DNA of 33,041 nucleotides from Candidatus Electryonea clarkiae (GTDB lineage Bacteria > Electryoneota > Electryoneia > Electryoneales > Electryoneaceae). Of the stretch, positions 22,949 through 31,509 are shown piece after piece (the stretch's first letter is position 1; each line of letters begins with the position of its first letter). Position numbers and translations under genes: made by a program. The notes below the pieces were generated by a model. The model saw only the letters and a program-made list of their open reading frames with translations. It ran no database searches and was not told the DNA's origin. The stretch lies in assembly GCA_030765455.1 (NCBI GenBank), contig JAVCCM010000042.1, forward strand, positions 1 to 33,041, in the 5' to 3' direction.

Positions 22949-25414
22949 TCACTTCAGTAAAACAATTTTTTCTAATTCATCATGTCTTCCGGGAACTGAA
23001 AATCGAATAAAATAGTTGCCGCTGGGCAAATAATCAGCATTGTAACTTAATTGATGGCTTCCTGGAGAATACTTTCCACCAGCCAACACGGCTACTTTTT
23101 TACCAAGAAGATTTAGTAGTTCAACATTTATTATTGCGGTTTGTGGTATTTCGATAACAGCATTAATCATATAGTTAAAAGGGTTGGGATATATTGACTT
23201 AATGGAAAAATCAGAAGGAATAACAACAAGTGGTTGGTTATCAACACTATTTGTGATGTCAACCCAATGATGCTCAGCATATTCGGGATAATTAGAAGCG
23301 CCATCTACAGCCCAATAATGAATCCAGTTGGATTCCTCCATTTCTAATTCAAAACTGAATGTATAAGAAGATCCAGATGGAAACTGAGATTGTGTAGGAG
23401 AATAGAGCCAATCATCTTCTCCATCCTCCAGATAAGCAATAAAGTGAATTCCTGACCTATCGGTGGCTCTAATTGCAATATTTATCGTTTCAGCATTGAC
23501 TTCATAACGAAAGTCGTATGTTGGTACATCAATTCTTGCATCACGTGTCATGTATGAACTATTGCCGCCAGAACTGTCTTCACCACATTGAACGATTGGG
23601 GCTAATTCGGTGTTTGGATCGTAGGGCCAATCATAAAAATCATTATGATCATCAACATTTGCTGTGATGCTAATATTATAATTTGCTCCGTTGTTTCCCC
23701 AAACATTAACACTGTTAAATTCATAACAGTATTCGATTAAACCATCACACCTCAAATCTGTTATTTCAGTATAAGTTACTGTCGGACCAGGATTATAAAC
23801 ATGACGTAATGCATCAGATGTTGGAAAAACAGGATAGCCAATATCTCTGCCTACAAGTAAATTAGCTGTATTTATAACTGCTCTTCTTCTAGCAAATGTC
23901 ATATACCTACCATTTTCTCTATTTATAGTATAGGCACCCCAATAGAAATTATGACCTTGCATTGCTGCCCATTCATTGTTTCTTACAACTCGTTCGGTTC
24001 CACCAACTTCAAGGATTCTTCTTATATGATCGTTATCAATGCCTGACATCAGACCAGTGTGGCCGAGGTAATCTAATCCAGCCCACCAAAAATCATTTTC
24101 TCGGTAACCGGGATCACCGAATTCTTGAGATTCAAAATTTCCGTAATCAAGTTCGCCAAATTTATTATCAGGAGTTTTTTTAGGTTCAATTTTCACTGGT
24201 GATTTTCTTTTAGGTTGCGAAATCGTTCTAAGCAAATTCCATTCGTCCGAATAATATTTTTGTTGCGGAATAATCTTAATAATTTCTGAAGCTTCTTCCT
24301 TTGTTACTAATTGAACCAACCTTTCAAGAATTAGCTTTCGAATGTTTTGGTCTTCAATCTTGTACAATATATTTATTAATAAAGGCTTATATACTATAAT
24401 CTGCTCCTCTTTATATAAGTATTTTGTTGCTTCTATTACATAAGGGAGCATCTCTGGCAGACTTGAATTAAGCTCATCAATAATATATTTATCCATCTCG
24501 CCTATTGCACAATCACAATAGCCTCCATCTATTCTACCCACGTTATCCAATAAAGCGACTAACGATTTTTCCCCGCCGAGATTACTTAGCGCAACAGCAG
24601 CAGAAGCATAAACATATTCATTATCAGTACTTGACAAAATATTACTTATTGGAGCAACAGCATCTTGGTATCCAAGATCAGCAAGCGCAATACAGGCAGA
24701 GCGAATAACTGGAACAATTGATGCATTTTCTTTGTTATGTAAAATATCTAACAATGTTTTTGAACCTTGATAATATTTTAATTCTGCGATGCCTTTAATT
24801 GCTGCCCTTCTTACTTGAGGATCTTCGTTATTGTCAAGCGCAACAGTAGTTAGATATTCACAATATTCGCTTATATCGTCTTCTTGTATTTCTTCACTTT
24901 CATTTAATTTCTGAATAAGGTCGGTACTCGTAACGATAGATAAAAGTTTAACTTGAGGTGAGGAAGAATGGAAGTTTGAAATAGTAGGAGATATTGATTT
25001 GAATATGTCCTTCACAAGAATTGGATTGAAATTTTCTTTGATATTATAGACTGTCCAAAGAATGAAATATTTATACCCATCATTTTCTTTATCAATATTA
25101 TTTAGTTCGTTATAAAGGTTATTATGTCCATCACCACGTTTCACTCTATTAGCTAATTCTTGAGCAATATATCGGTATAGAAAAACTGAGTCCGACTTGG
25201 AGGTAGCAGTTTTGGCTAACCTAAAAAGATTGTTTGTCTTAAGCTTGTGTAATAATTCATTACAAAGACTGGGATCTTCTTGATTCGTTAAATGCTTAAG
25301 CTCATTGTATTTAACATCGCTTTGTGCTGTCAAGCTGTCTGAATACGTCTGACAGAATCCAATTATAGAAAAAATACAGAAATACAATGAGACTAATACA
25401 ATACTCTTCGACAT
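22949..25414 (-). CDS. Secreted HEAT-repeat protein with possible permuted NlpC/P60-like domain and T9SS tail
   Basis: 821 aa from ATG 25414, chosen because it starts at a clear signal peptide (MSKSIVLVSLYFCIFSIIGF) with AGGAGA upstream; the longer frame starts at TTG. Residues about 190-320 are HEAT-like repeats (VRRAAIKGIAELKYY, YVYASAAVALSNLGG). Residues about 435-630 contain GLDYLGHTGLM with H452, then DLRCDGLIEYCY with C556 and C563. This His-before-Cys order is that of circularly permuted NlpC/P60 papain-like hydrolases, so a peptidoglycan or peptide hydrolase is possible. An Ig-like segment (about 650-730) and a type A T9SS sorting domain (SIYPNPFNYMINAVIEIP to the end) follow. Presumably exported and anchored outside. 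The hydrolase assignment is inference. Confidence 0.75.
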   Translation of the reverse strand: MSKSIVLVSLYFCIFSIIGFCQTYSDSLTAQSDVKYNELKHLTNQEDPSLCNELLHKLKTNNLFRLAKTATSKSDSVFLYRYIAQELANRVKRGDGHNNLYNELNNIDKENDGYKYFILWTVYNIKENFNPILVKDIFKSISPTISNFHSSSPQVKLLSIVTSTDLIQKLNESEEIQEDDISEYCEYLTTVALDNNEDPQVRRAAIKGIAELKYYQGSKTLLDILHNKENASIVPVIRSACIALADLGYQDAVAPISNILSSTDNEYVYASAAVALSNLGGEKSLVALLDNVGRIDGGYCDCAIGEMDKYIIDELNSSLPEMLPYVIEATKYLYKEEQIIVYKPLLINILYKIEDQNIRKLILERLVQLVTKEEASEIIKIIPQQKYYSDEWNLLRTISQPKRKSPVKIEPKKTPDNKFGELDYGNFESQEFGDPGYRENDFWWAGLDYLGHTGLMSGIDNDHIRRILEVGGTERVVRNNEWAAMQGHNFYWGAYTINRENGRYMTFARRRAVINTANLLVGRDIGYPVFPTSDALRHVYNPGPTVTYTEITDLRCDGLIEYCYEFNSVNVWGNNGANYNISITANVDDHNDFYDWPYDPNTELAPIVQCGEDSSGGNSSYMTRDARIDVPTYDFRYEVNAETINIAIRATDRSGIHFIAYLEDGEDDWLYSPTQSQFPSGSSYTFSFELEMEESNWIHYWAVDGASNYPEYAEHHWVDITNSVDNQPLVVIPSDFSIKSIYPNPFNYMINAVIEIPQTAIINVELLNLLGKKVAVLAGGKYSPGSHQLSYNADYLPSGNYFIRFSVPGRHDELEKIVLLK

Positions 25415-25660
25415 TGGTTTATCTCCTGTCTCGCTCAATTGCTATGAATTCTTACAATATACTCAAGAATGATGATAGTCAATAAGAGAAATCACAAATA
25501 TTATTTTATATATTTGGGGACCGTAGATCTATTTTTGGAGAGTTACTATGCAGATTGTTTTGAAAATTTATAATCCCTGCTTGTACTTCAAATAAGAGTT
25601 GGTAGCCCGGATTCTTGACGCCCGTGTCTCATTAACAATTTCATAATATTTACTTCTTAT

Positions 25661-25689
25661 ATTCCTAACATATTCATTATATTAGGAAT
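25661..25689 (+). promoter_or_regulatory. Hairpin sequestering the transposase start
   Basis: ATTCCTAA/TTAGGAAT (25661-25668 with 25682-25689) forms an 8-bp stem that ends directly at the transposase ATG and contains the only AGGA. Transcripts entering from outside would hide the start, a known way for insertion sequences to avoid accidental expression. Confidence 0.5.
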
Positions 25690-26835
25690 ATGAAAACTAC
25701 AAAGAGACCCAGGCTGTTCAACAAAATGTTCGCCCCAATACCATTCTCAGCCGTTAATAAGGTCGTTAATCAATACGAGGGCGACAAGTACCGAAAAACA
25801 CATTCGGTTCTGGAATTTATTCGCCTCGTCTCCCTCAGTTTGTTGACTGAAGCAAGCTCATTGCGGGAGACATTGTATCAAGTTCATGTTAATCCCAAAA
25901 TGGGATCACTTGTGAATCCTCAAGATAAGCCTATTAGTAGATCACAAGCTTATAAGATTAACAATAGCCTTGATCCGAAAATGTTGGGCGATATATTTAA
26001 CAAGATTTACAAATCTATCCAATTGAAATATAATATAAAACGAGATAATGTTTATGCTATTGACAGTACTTTCATTGTATCCAGATCGAAAACATGTTCG
26101 ATTGTAACAAAGGGTTATAATCCAACAAGAGCCAAAAGAAGAACAGGTGTCAAAGCCCATCTGATTATGGATATAACCCATCGACTTCCAACACGTATCG
26201 CCATCAGTTCCGGTAATCGGGCAGATGCCACGACCTTACATATGCTCAATGCATTAGGCAAAGAAACGGTCAGGGTTTTTGACAAAGGATACCGCCAATA
26301 TAAAACCTTTGTAAAATACATTGAAGCGAATGAATGGTTCGTAACTCCACGTGTTTCGAGAAGTCAACCTGATGTGATCAAAGAATTTGATTTATCACAG
26401 AAAGATCGGGATTCCGACGTTATCGCTGATCAACTGTGCCATTTAGGTTCAAACAAGAATAATAGAGGTTACCACAAATACCAAATTAGATGCATTACTA
26501 TTTTTCATGCTGATAATTCTGATCCGAGACACCATGTTCTGATGACAAATATGATGGATATTTCGGCTGCTGAAGTAGTAGATATTTACGCACAACGCAA
26601 TATGATTGAAGTAGATATTCACCACTTGAAGCAATTGCTTGGGATTTCAAAATTAAAATCATATTCAGAACAAGGTATCCTCAACCAATGGATTCTTGCA
26701 CTGATTTGTTATTTGCTTATCTGGATATTTGAAAGAACATATTATAAAGATCTCGGTTTTTGGAAAACGGCCAAGTTTATCAGGTATAATCTAACCGAAA
26801 CCTGGTATAGCATAAAGCTACTTGCACCTACATAA
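25690..26835 (+). CDS. IS4-family transposase (DDE)
   Basis: 381 aa. The DDE catalytic triad is recognisable: D in YAIDSTFIVS, D in VRVFDKGYRQY, and E in the YREK signature YAQRNMIEVDIHHLK (Y-x2-R-x3-E-x6-K), which defines IS4-type enzymes. Length and residues appear complete, so the element may be active. The AGGA ribosome site is buried in a hairpin ending at the start codon. Confidence 0.93.
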   Translation: MKTTKRPRLFNKMFAPIPFSAVNKVVNQYEGDKYRKTHSVLEFIRLVSLSLLTEASSLRETLYQVHVNPKMGSLVNPQDKPISRSQAYKINNSLDPKMLGDIFNKIYKSIQLKYNIKRDNVYAIDSTFIVSRSKTCSIVTKGYNPTRAKRRTGVKAHLIMDITHRLPTRIAISSGNRADATTLHMLNALGKETVRVFDKGYRQYKTFVKYIEANEWFVTPRVSRSQPDVIKEFDLSQKDRDSDVIADQLCHLGSNKNNRGYHKYQIRCITIFHADNSDPRHHVLMTNMMDISAAEVVDIYAQRNMIEVDIHHLKQLLGISKLKSYSEQGILNQWILALICYLLIWIFERTYYKDLGFWKTAKFIRYNLTETWYSIKLLAPT

Positions 26836-26955
26836 CTTTTTATAGGACACGGGCGTCTTGAATCCGGGATTTCTTTGATAACCATTTTACTTGTTGCAGA
26901 GAATCAAAAAATCTTGCCAATTGTAGATTTAATTATGATTTCGCCGTTTCGTTTC

Positions 26956-26975
26956 CCCGGATTCAAGAATCCGGG
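26956..26975. repeat. Dispersed palindrome CCCGGATTC-AA-GAATCCGGG
   Basis: Perfect 9-bp arms with a 2-bp centre, followed by GGGCTACG. It is the intact counterpart (opposite orientation) of the palindrome split by the IS4-family element 100 bp to the left; a degenerate relative lies at 27625-27653. Confidence 0.75.
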
Positions 26976-27031
26976 CTACGATTTCTAGATTACTTCTAAT
27001 ATAAAAGTTTCAGTAATAATATATTTGATTA

Positions 27032-27577
27032 TCAACTATCTGTATGTATATGATTTCGATGTTGTATTAGACATTGGTAAATAAGCTCCCAATTATCTTC
27101 ATATTGCTCTAAATCTTTTAAGTAATATCTGTTGTCAAGTGACTTATAGTTGCGTGGTCTTTTCCAGCCATGGCCATCCATCCATTGCCTATAGTTAGCG
27201 GCACATATCAATTGTAAATCTTTTTTTTGGAGAATAAAAAAACGATCTCTTTCAAGTGAATCCGTCTTTTTCAGTGAGATGCAAATGTATATCAATTCAG
27301 GATTGTCGATATCTAAATTGCCTCGATCAATTTGCCGTTTGTTTTTGTGATCAAATTCAATATCTATCCAGACATTTGCTCTAGTAGGGTAGTTATTCCA
27401 TCTTGAAGTTTTCACCTGTATCGGAATTGTTGTCAGTTTTTCATCTGCTACGATTAAATCGAACTCTGGGACATTTCCAGTAAATGATGTTGCTATAAAA
27501 CCTCTTCTGCCTAGCTCTGCACAGACTAGGAATTCTCCAACTTGTCCTGCAAGTTTATTGCTTAGCCCCTTTTTCAT
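27032..27577 (-). CDS. PD-(D/E)XK nuclease-fold protein, unknown function
   Basis: 181 aa. The N-terminal half GQVGEFLVCAELGRRGF ... EFDLIVADEKLTTIPIQVKTSRW has the E ... D ... Q-V-K arrangement of restriction-endonuclease-like (group I homing/Holliday-resolvase-type) folds. The C-terminal half is rich in aromatic and basic residues and not recognised. ATG 27577 has an AGGAGA site. It stands alone on the minus strand between the IS4-family element and a decayed toxin-antitoxin pair. It could be a defence or repair nuclease; no methylase is present in the window. Confidence 0.7.
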   Translation of the reverse strand: MKKGLSNKLAGQVGEFLVCAELGRRGFIATSFTGNVPEFDLIVADEKLTTIPIQVKTSRWNNYPTRANVWIDIEFDHKNKRQIDRGNLDIDNPELIYICISLKKTDSLERDRFFILQKKDLQLICAANYRQWMDGHGWKRPRNYKSLDNRYYLKDLEQYEDNWELIYQCLIQHRNHIHTDS

Positions 27578-27624
27578 GATTCTCCTAGAAAAAAAACATA
27601 ATACTTGATAATAGTAGAGTATTC

Positions 27625-27653
27625 GGTAGCACGAATTAAGAATTCAGGCTACC
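27625..27653. repeat. Degenerate palindrome GGTAGC...GGCTACC
   Basis: GGTAGC-ACGAATTAAGAATTCA-GGCTACC is an imperfect palindrome resembling the CCCGGATTC family palindromes at 26956 and around the IS4 insertion. Confidence 0.5.
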
Positions 27654-27655
27654 CT

Positions 27656-27883
27656 CTAATCCCGCATTTTCTTCAATAATCTCTCGTATTTTTTGTGGGA
27701 ACCGATCCAGAACCAGATCATATTCTCGCCATGCTTGAGTCCTATAGCTCTGTAATCCTTTGTTATACGTACAGAGTAAATTGTTCGAGAAGTATGAATT
27801 CTCTTAAAACTTATACTTGGATGAAGTGGATCATTAATAAAAAGATTATAGGTTTTCTTTGCCAGTGCTTTTATGCTTTCCGG
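27656..27883 (-). pseudogene. ParE/RelE-like toxin, frame-shifted N-terminus
   Basis: A 75-codon frame without a start reads PESIKALAKKTYNLFINDP, HPSISFKRIHTSRTIYSVRI, DYRAIGLKHGENMIWFWIGSHKKYERLLKKMRD and a stop. The FKR, YSVR, YRA and WFWIGSHxxYxRLL blocks are typical of a ParE-like toxin family. The expected first 15-20 residues lie in the antitoxin frame, so a frameshift has fused the end of the antitoxin with the start of the toxin. Probably inactive, unless ribosomal frameshifting joins the two. Confidence 0.7.
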
Positions 27884-28145
27884 TCATGATTAATAATGTT
27901 TTCAAAATTTCTTTGTAGTTAGCGAATTCTAAATTGTGAAGATCCATTGGTGCGGTTTTTCCATGCTGAAAATCTTCAAGCGCTTCATCCGCCAACCTCT
28001 CGAGTAGATTCTCAGATTCGGAAAATAGTTCAGCCCATTTCCTGTCAGCTTTGAATTCTTCTAACATCCATTTCGCCAGTGAGTCTTGTTCAGACTCTGG
28101 AAGTTTGGTTGCCTCGGTGAATGCTTTTTCTAATAGTTCAGTCAT
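27846..28145 (-). CDS. Antitoxin of the ParE-like pair, extended by readthrough
   Basis: 99 aa from ATG 28145 (GGAGG 9 nt upstream), beginning MTELLEKAFTEATKLPESEQDSLAKWMLEEF ... LADEALEDFQHGKTAPMDL. This acidic, helical sequence is typical of the antitoxin encoded just before such ParE-like toxins. Family members usually end shortly after the GKTxPxDL segment; the extra LEFANYKEILKTLLIM... tail resembles the beginning of the toxin. The neutralising part is probably intact. Confidence 0.65.
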   Translation of the reverse strand: MTELLEKAFTEATKLPESEQDSLAKWMLEEFKADRKWAELFSESENLLERLADEALEDFQHGKTAPMDLHNLEFANYKEILKTLLIMTGKHKSTGKENL

Positions 28146-28169
28146 ATTGCTATCCTCCATTTTCATCAA

Positions 28170-28729
28170 GGGTGATACATCAGCAGTGGGTAATCCGGCA
28201 TGTTGTTAGTTCCTTGACTTACTTCTACTACGATAATGTAAGCCCTGAGTTGCATCATTCTCAACATTATCTGCAAGCAAATGGAATTTATGAAATCAGG
28301 TTAAATCAGGGAACACTATTTATTTCAGGGATGAAACCAGATAAAGCAAGATTAAAATTGATCAAAAGGATAAACTATTCTTCTTAGTTTACACACATCG
28401 TGTAATCCAGAATCTTGATTCGTGCCCGAAATGGATTCCCGGATCAAGTCCGAGAATGACAGGGTGAATGGATTCCTGTTAACTACATACAGGAATGACA
28501 GATGGGCTGAAATGGATTAGCTTCGCTGAGCTATATTTCGTTTCGGTTCCCGGATCAAGTCTGGGAATGACAGGTAACTCAAGTCCTGGAATGGCAGGTC
28601 ACCTCGAAGCTTGTGAATTGTAAATTAAGCATGAGATATACTGAAGATTTCTCGAAATTTTTCAATCCTGCTTGTACTTCGCATTTGTGTGCTATAACTT
28701 CCAGACATTCATAATTCATGAGATTTATA
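28170..28729. other. Repeat-rich intergenic stretch without a supported gene
   Basis: About 560 bp between the antitoxin and the sdh promoter region. It holds several copies of short palindromes. A plus-strand frame ending at 28387 (ELHHSQHYLQANGIYEIR...) looks protein-like, but it has no recognisable family or ribosome site and may be a gene fragment. Confidence 0.4.
28432..28574. repeat. Cluster of GATTCCCGGATCAAGT/GGGAATGACA palindromic repeats
   Basis: Two clear copies (28432-28463 and 28545-28574) share TTCCCGGATCAAGTC and end GAATGACAGG. A related GGATTCCTG...CAGGAATGACA hairpin lies between them (28470-28500), and a decayed piece near 28578. These belong to the same broad class as the palindrome at 15738. 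Confidence 0.65.
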
Positions 28730-28758
28730 TTGACAGGCATCATTTAAGTCTTAATTGA
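28730..28758 (+). promoter_or_regulatory. Weak candidate sdh promoter
   Basis: A perfect TTGACA (28730-28735) is followed at 15-17 bp only by poor -10 matches (TTAATT or AATTGA). Kept as a candidate because it lies 65 bp before the sdhC start. Confidence 0.25.
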
Positions 28759-28799
28759 GAGTCCCTGCCAAAATACCCTCAGCTCTTACGGGAGGTATA

Positions 28800-29183
28800 A
28801 TGCATTACCGCTGGCAAACCGGGATGTCAGCCTGGGTGTTACACAGAGTTACCGGTCTTGCGCTGGTTTTTTATATCATGCTGCATATCTGGGTAATATC
28901 CAGTCTCCAACTCGGACCTAAAGCATTCGAGGCGACCATGGGTTTCGTTTCGGCACCGCTGTTTCGATTCCTTGAAGTCGGGCTGCTTTTCTGTGTTATA
29001 TATCATTCGCTTAACGGCATACGGTTAGTAATGATTGATTTTTTCGGAGCGACAGAAAAACATGTCTCGATTTTCTATATTCTAATGAGTATAGGCGCAA
29101 TCACCTGGGTATGGGGTGGCAGTATGATGATAAGCCACGCCCTGCATGATCTCGGTAACGGTGTTTCATTTTTTCCCTTTTAA
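28800..29183 (+). CDS. sdhC: Succinate dehydrogenase cytochrome b-type subunit SdhC
   Basis: 127 aa from ATG 28800, which has GGGAGG 5 nt upstream; an upstream TTG frame is not needed. Three membrane helices. WVLHRVTGLALVFY matches the conserved SdhC S/H-R-x-T-G block near the quinone site, and IYHSLNGIRLVMID contains the expected heme-ligand histidine. It anchors the SdhAB dimer in the inner membrane and passes electrons to quinone. First gene of sdhCDAB, with short gaps to sdhD (15 bp). Confidence 0.9.
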   Translation: MHYRWQTGMSAWVLHRVTGLALVFYIMLHIWVISSLQLGPKAFEATMGFVSAPLFRFLEVGLLFCVIYHSLNGIRLVMIDFFGATEKHVSIFYILMSIGAITWVWGGSMMISHALHDLGNGVSFFPF

Positions 29184-29198
29184 CCGGAGATATTCAAA

Positions 29199-29561
29199 AT
29201 GAATCTTAAACAATTCGGAACCGGTTCGGGGGGATCAACTGCCTGGATTTTCCAGCGTATCACCGGGCTGGTTATACTCGTGACCATATTCCTGCATTAC
29301 CTGTTCCTGCACTTTTTAAATGATGGAAACGTCACTTTCAACGAAGTAGCCGGAAGACTGTCAACCCCACTCTGGAAAACGATAGATATAACTTTTCTGT
29401 CTGCTATTATTTATCATTCCATACAGGGCGTGATTATGAATATTCATGATTACATACAACGTCCGGGTTTCCGTATGACACTGATCGGATTGACATGGTT
29501 TGTCTTTATCGTGCTCTGGATTACGGGAATAACAACCGTCATTAACTTCAGACCATACTAA
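29199..29561 (+). CDS. sdhD: Succinate dehydrogenase membrane anchor SdhD
   Basis: 120 aa with three hydrophobic helices (about 17-40, 60-80, 93-115). [14 protein letters not shown] and [16 protein letters not shown] are the counterparts of the SdhC motifs, with a histidine and the D-Y pair near the quinone/heme pocket. ATG 29199 has a CGGAGA site. It lies between sdhC and sdhA with gaps of 15 and 13 bp. Separate C and D anchors differ from the single large anchor usual in Bacteroidota. Confidence 0.88.
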   Translation: MNLKQFGTGSGGSTAWIFQRITGLVILVTIFLHYLFLHFLNDGNVTFNEVAGRLSTPLWKTIDITFLSAIIYHSIQGVIMNIHDYIQRPGFRMTLIGLTWFVFIVLWITGITTVINFRPY

Positions 29562-29574
29562 GGAGGCTCGAGAA

Positions 29575-31323
29575 ATGATTCATAGACATGATGTGATCAT
29601 AGTCGGTGCAGGTCTCGCCGGTTCACGAGCCGCGGTGGAAATAGGACAGACCGCTAATGTTGCGGTGCTATCCAAGGTCTATCCCAGCCGGTCTCATTCA
29701 GGCGCTGCACAGGGAGGTGTTGCCGCATCTCTTGCCAACGAGTCAAAAACCGATCGTTGGGAATACCACATGTACGATACCGTTAAGGGCTCTGATTACC
29801 TGGGAGATCAGGATGCTATAGAACTTATGGTACGCGAGGCTCCTGAAACCGTTATCGAAATGGAACACTGGGGCTGCCCTTTCAGCCGGACGCCGGAAGG
29901 TTTGATTGCCCAGCGAAAATTCGGCGGTCACACTCTTGATTATGGAAAGGAAGCGGCGCTTCGTTCCTGCTATAGCTACGATTATACCGGGCATGTCCTG
30001 CTTCACACTCTTCATGAGCAATGCCTCAAGCACGGGGTTCATTTCTATAGCGAATTCCAGGTATTAAGCCTGATTTTCCGTGACAATCGCGCTATTGGTG
30101 TGGTAGCCTGGGATATAGTCAACGGCGGGCTTCATACATTTTATGGACGTGCTGTGATGTTTGGAACCGGTGGGTATGGTCGAGCTTTCAAAATAACTTC
30201 CAATGCTCACGCAAATACCGGGGACGGATTGAGCCAGGTGATTCGCGCCGGTTTGCCGGTACAGGATATGGAATTTGTCCAGTTTCATCCTACCGGCTTG
30301 TGGAAAAGCGGAATCCTTGTTACCGAGGGAGCGCGGGGCGAAGGCGGATACTTACTCAACGGCGAAAAACGAAGATTCATGGAAGATTATGCGCCTACCC
30401 TGATGGAACTTGCTCCACGTGATGTAGTCGCGCGCTCGATGCAGACTGAGATTGATGAAGGTCGTGGTATTGACGGCAAGAACTACGTTTTTATAGATGT
30501 TTCTCATCTTGGAGAAGCCAAGCTGAAAGAACGGCTCCCCCAGATTACAGAGCTGGCGATGAACTTTGCCGGGGTTGATCCGGTAAAAGAGCCTATTCCC
30601 ATACAACCGACTGCTCATTATTCCATGGGCGGTATTCCGGCAAATGCCAACTGTCGTGTAACGTATGACGCGAAACGTTCTGAAACAGTAGGATTTTATG
30701 CCGGTGGTGAGTGTTCCTGTATCAGCGTTCATGGCGCTAACCGCCTTGGTACAAATTCCCTGCTTGAAGCTTTACTGTTCGGACGCAGAGCCGGAAAACA
30801 GATTGTTGAAGACCTGTCACACCTTGAGTTTCCTGAATTGCCAGCAGATTACGAGGATGCTGCAACCGAGGAAGTCGAACGTACTATGGCGAAAGATGGT
30901 GAAGAAAAAGCAGCTACCCTCCGAGCAGAGTTACAGGAAACCATGATGATGGATTGTGGTGTTTTCAGAAGCAGAGGACAACTGGAGAAGCAACGCGATA
31001 AAGTCGAAGAATTAGAGGAACGGTATAAAAATATTCGTGTTGAAGACAAAGGTACACGTTTCAACACTGACATGTTAGAGGCGATAGAATTGGGACACCT
31101 GATCGAATTTTCGGGTGCGATTGTCGAGGGTGCTTTGCAAAGAGAGGAAAGCCGGGGCGGACATGCACGGAAAGACTTTCCTAAGAGAGATGACGTGAAA
31201 TTTTTAAAACATACCCTCGCCTGGCGTGAACCCAATGGGAAATGGAAGCTGACTTTTGAAAAAGATGTAGTACTGAAGGGAATCACTCACCCGGGCTTTG
31301 AGCCAAAAGAGAGAGTCTATTAG
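29575..31323 (+). CDS. sdhA: Succinate dehydrogenase flavoprotein subunit SdhA
   Basis: 582 aa, full length. Oxidises succinate to fumarate in the TCA cycle and respiratory complex II. The Rossmann motif [11 protein letters not shown], the covalent FAD histidine (H41 in [11 protein letters not shown]), the QFHPTG block, the catalytic arginine in [16 protein letters not shown], and [13 protein letters not shown] are all present. The ribosome site AGGAGG sits 8 nt before ATG 29575. Co-transcribed with sdhCD upstream; a palindromic element starts 3 bp after its stop. Confidence 0.97.
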   Translation: MIHRHDVIIVGAGLAGSRAAVEIGQTANVAVLSKVYPSRSHSGAAQGGVAASLANESKTDRWEYHMYDTVKGSDYLGDQDAIELMVREAPETVIEMEHWGCPFSRTPEGLIAQRKFGGHTLDYGKEAALRSCYSYDYTGHVLLHTLHEQCLKHGVHFYSEFQVLSLIFRDNRAIGVVAWDIVNGGLHTFYGRAVMFGTGGYGRAFKITSNAHANTGDGLSQVIRAGLPVQDMEFVQFHPTGLWKSGILVTEGARGEGGYLLNGEKRRFMEDYAPTLMELAPRDVVARSMQTEIDEGRGIDGKNYVFIDVSHLGEAKLKERLPQITELAMNFAGVDPVKEPIPIQPTAHYSMGGIPANANCRVTYDAKRSETVGFYAGGECSCISVHGANRLGTNSLLEALLFGRRAGKQIVEDLSHLEFPELPADYEDAATEEVERTMAKDGEEKAATLRAELQETMMMDCGVFRSRGQLEKQRDKVEELEERYKNIRVEDKGTRFNTDMLEAIELGHLIEFSGAIVEGALQREESRGGHARKDFPKRDDVKFLKHTLAWREPNGKWKLTFEKDVVLKGITHPGFEPKERVY

Positions 31324-31326
31324 TAT

Positions 31327-31477
31327 TTACGTAGCTGTATAGTTTGGTGTCATTCTGAACGAAGTGAAGAATCTCAGGTGTTGAAATTACAATCTACCCA
31401 GATGAAAACAGAGATTCTTCACTTCGTTCAGAATGACTGATTATCAATAATTTTTTATATACCATACAGCTACGTAA
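31327..31477. mobile_element. MITE-like palindromic element between sdhA and sdhB
   Basis: Two nested inverted repeats. Outer perfect 14-bp arms TTACGTAGCTGTAT/ATACAGCTACGTAA (31327-31340, 31464-31477); inner perfect 26-nt arms (31350-31375, 31411-31436) starting TCATTCTGAACG. It has no coding capacity. It fills most of the 186-bp gap between sdhA and sdhB, where other gaps in the operon are 13-15 bp. The transcript would form a very stable stem-loop that could lower or uncouple sdhB expression. Confidence 0.8.
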
Positions 31478-31509
31478 TTACAAGATTAACAAGCAGTTAT
31501 GGAGTAAAG

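Larger units (their letters stand above)
25618..26856 (+). mobile_element. Complete IS4-family insertion sequence (1239 bp)
   Basis: Terminal inverted repeats ACGCCCGTGTC (25618-25628) and GACACGGGCGT (26846-26856) enclose one transposase gene. The 4-bp target duplication CTTG flanks it (25614-25617, 26857-26860). The flanks rejoin to CCCGGATTCTTGAATCCGGG, the same palindrome found intact in reverse at 26956-26975, so the element sits in the centre of a dispersed palindromic repeat. Confidence 0.85.

Noticed and set aside
28121..28387. 88-residue plus-strand gene opposite the antitoxin start
   Set aside because: Its first third is the antisense of the antitoxin gene and its leader. The later part looks protein-like but has no start signal or family, so it is mentioned only as a possible fragment.
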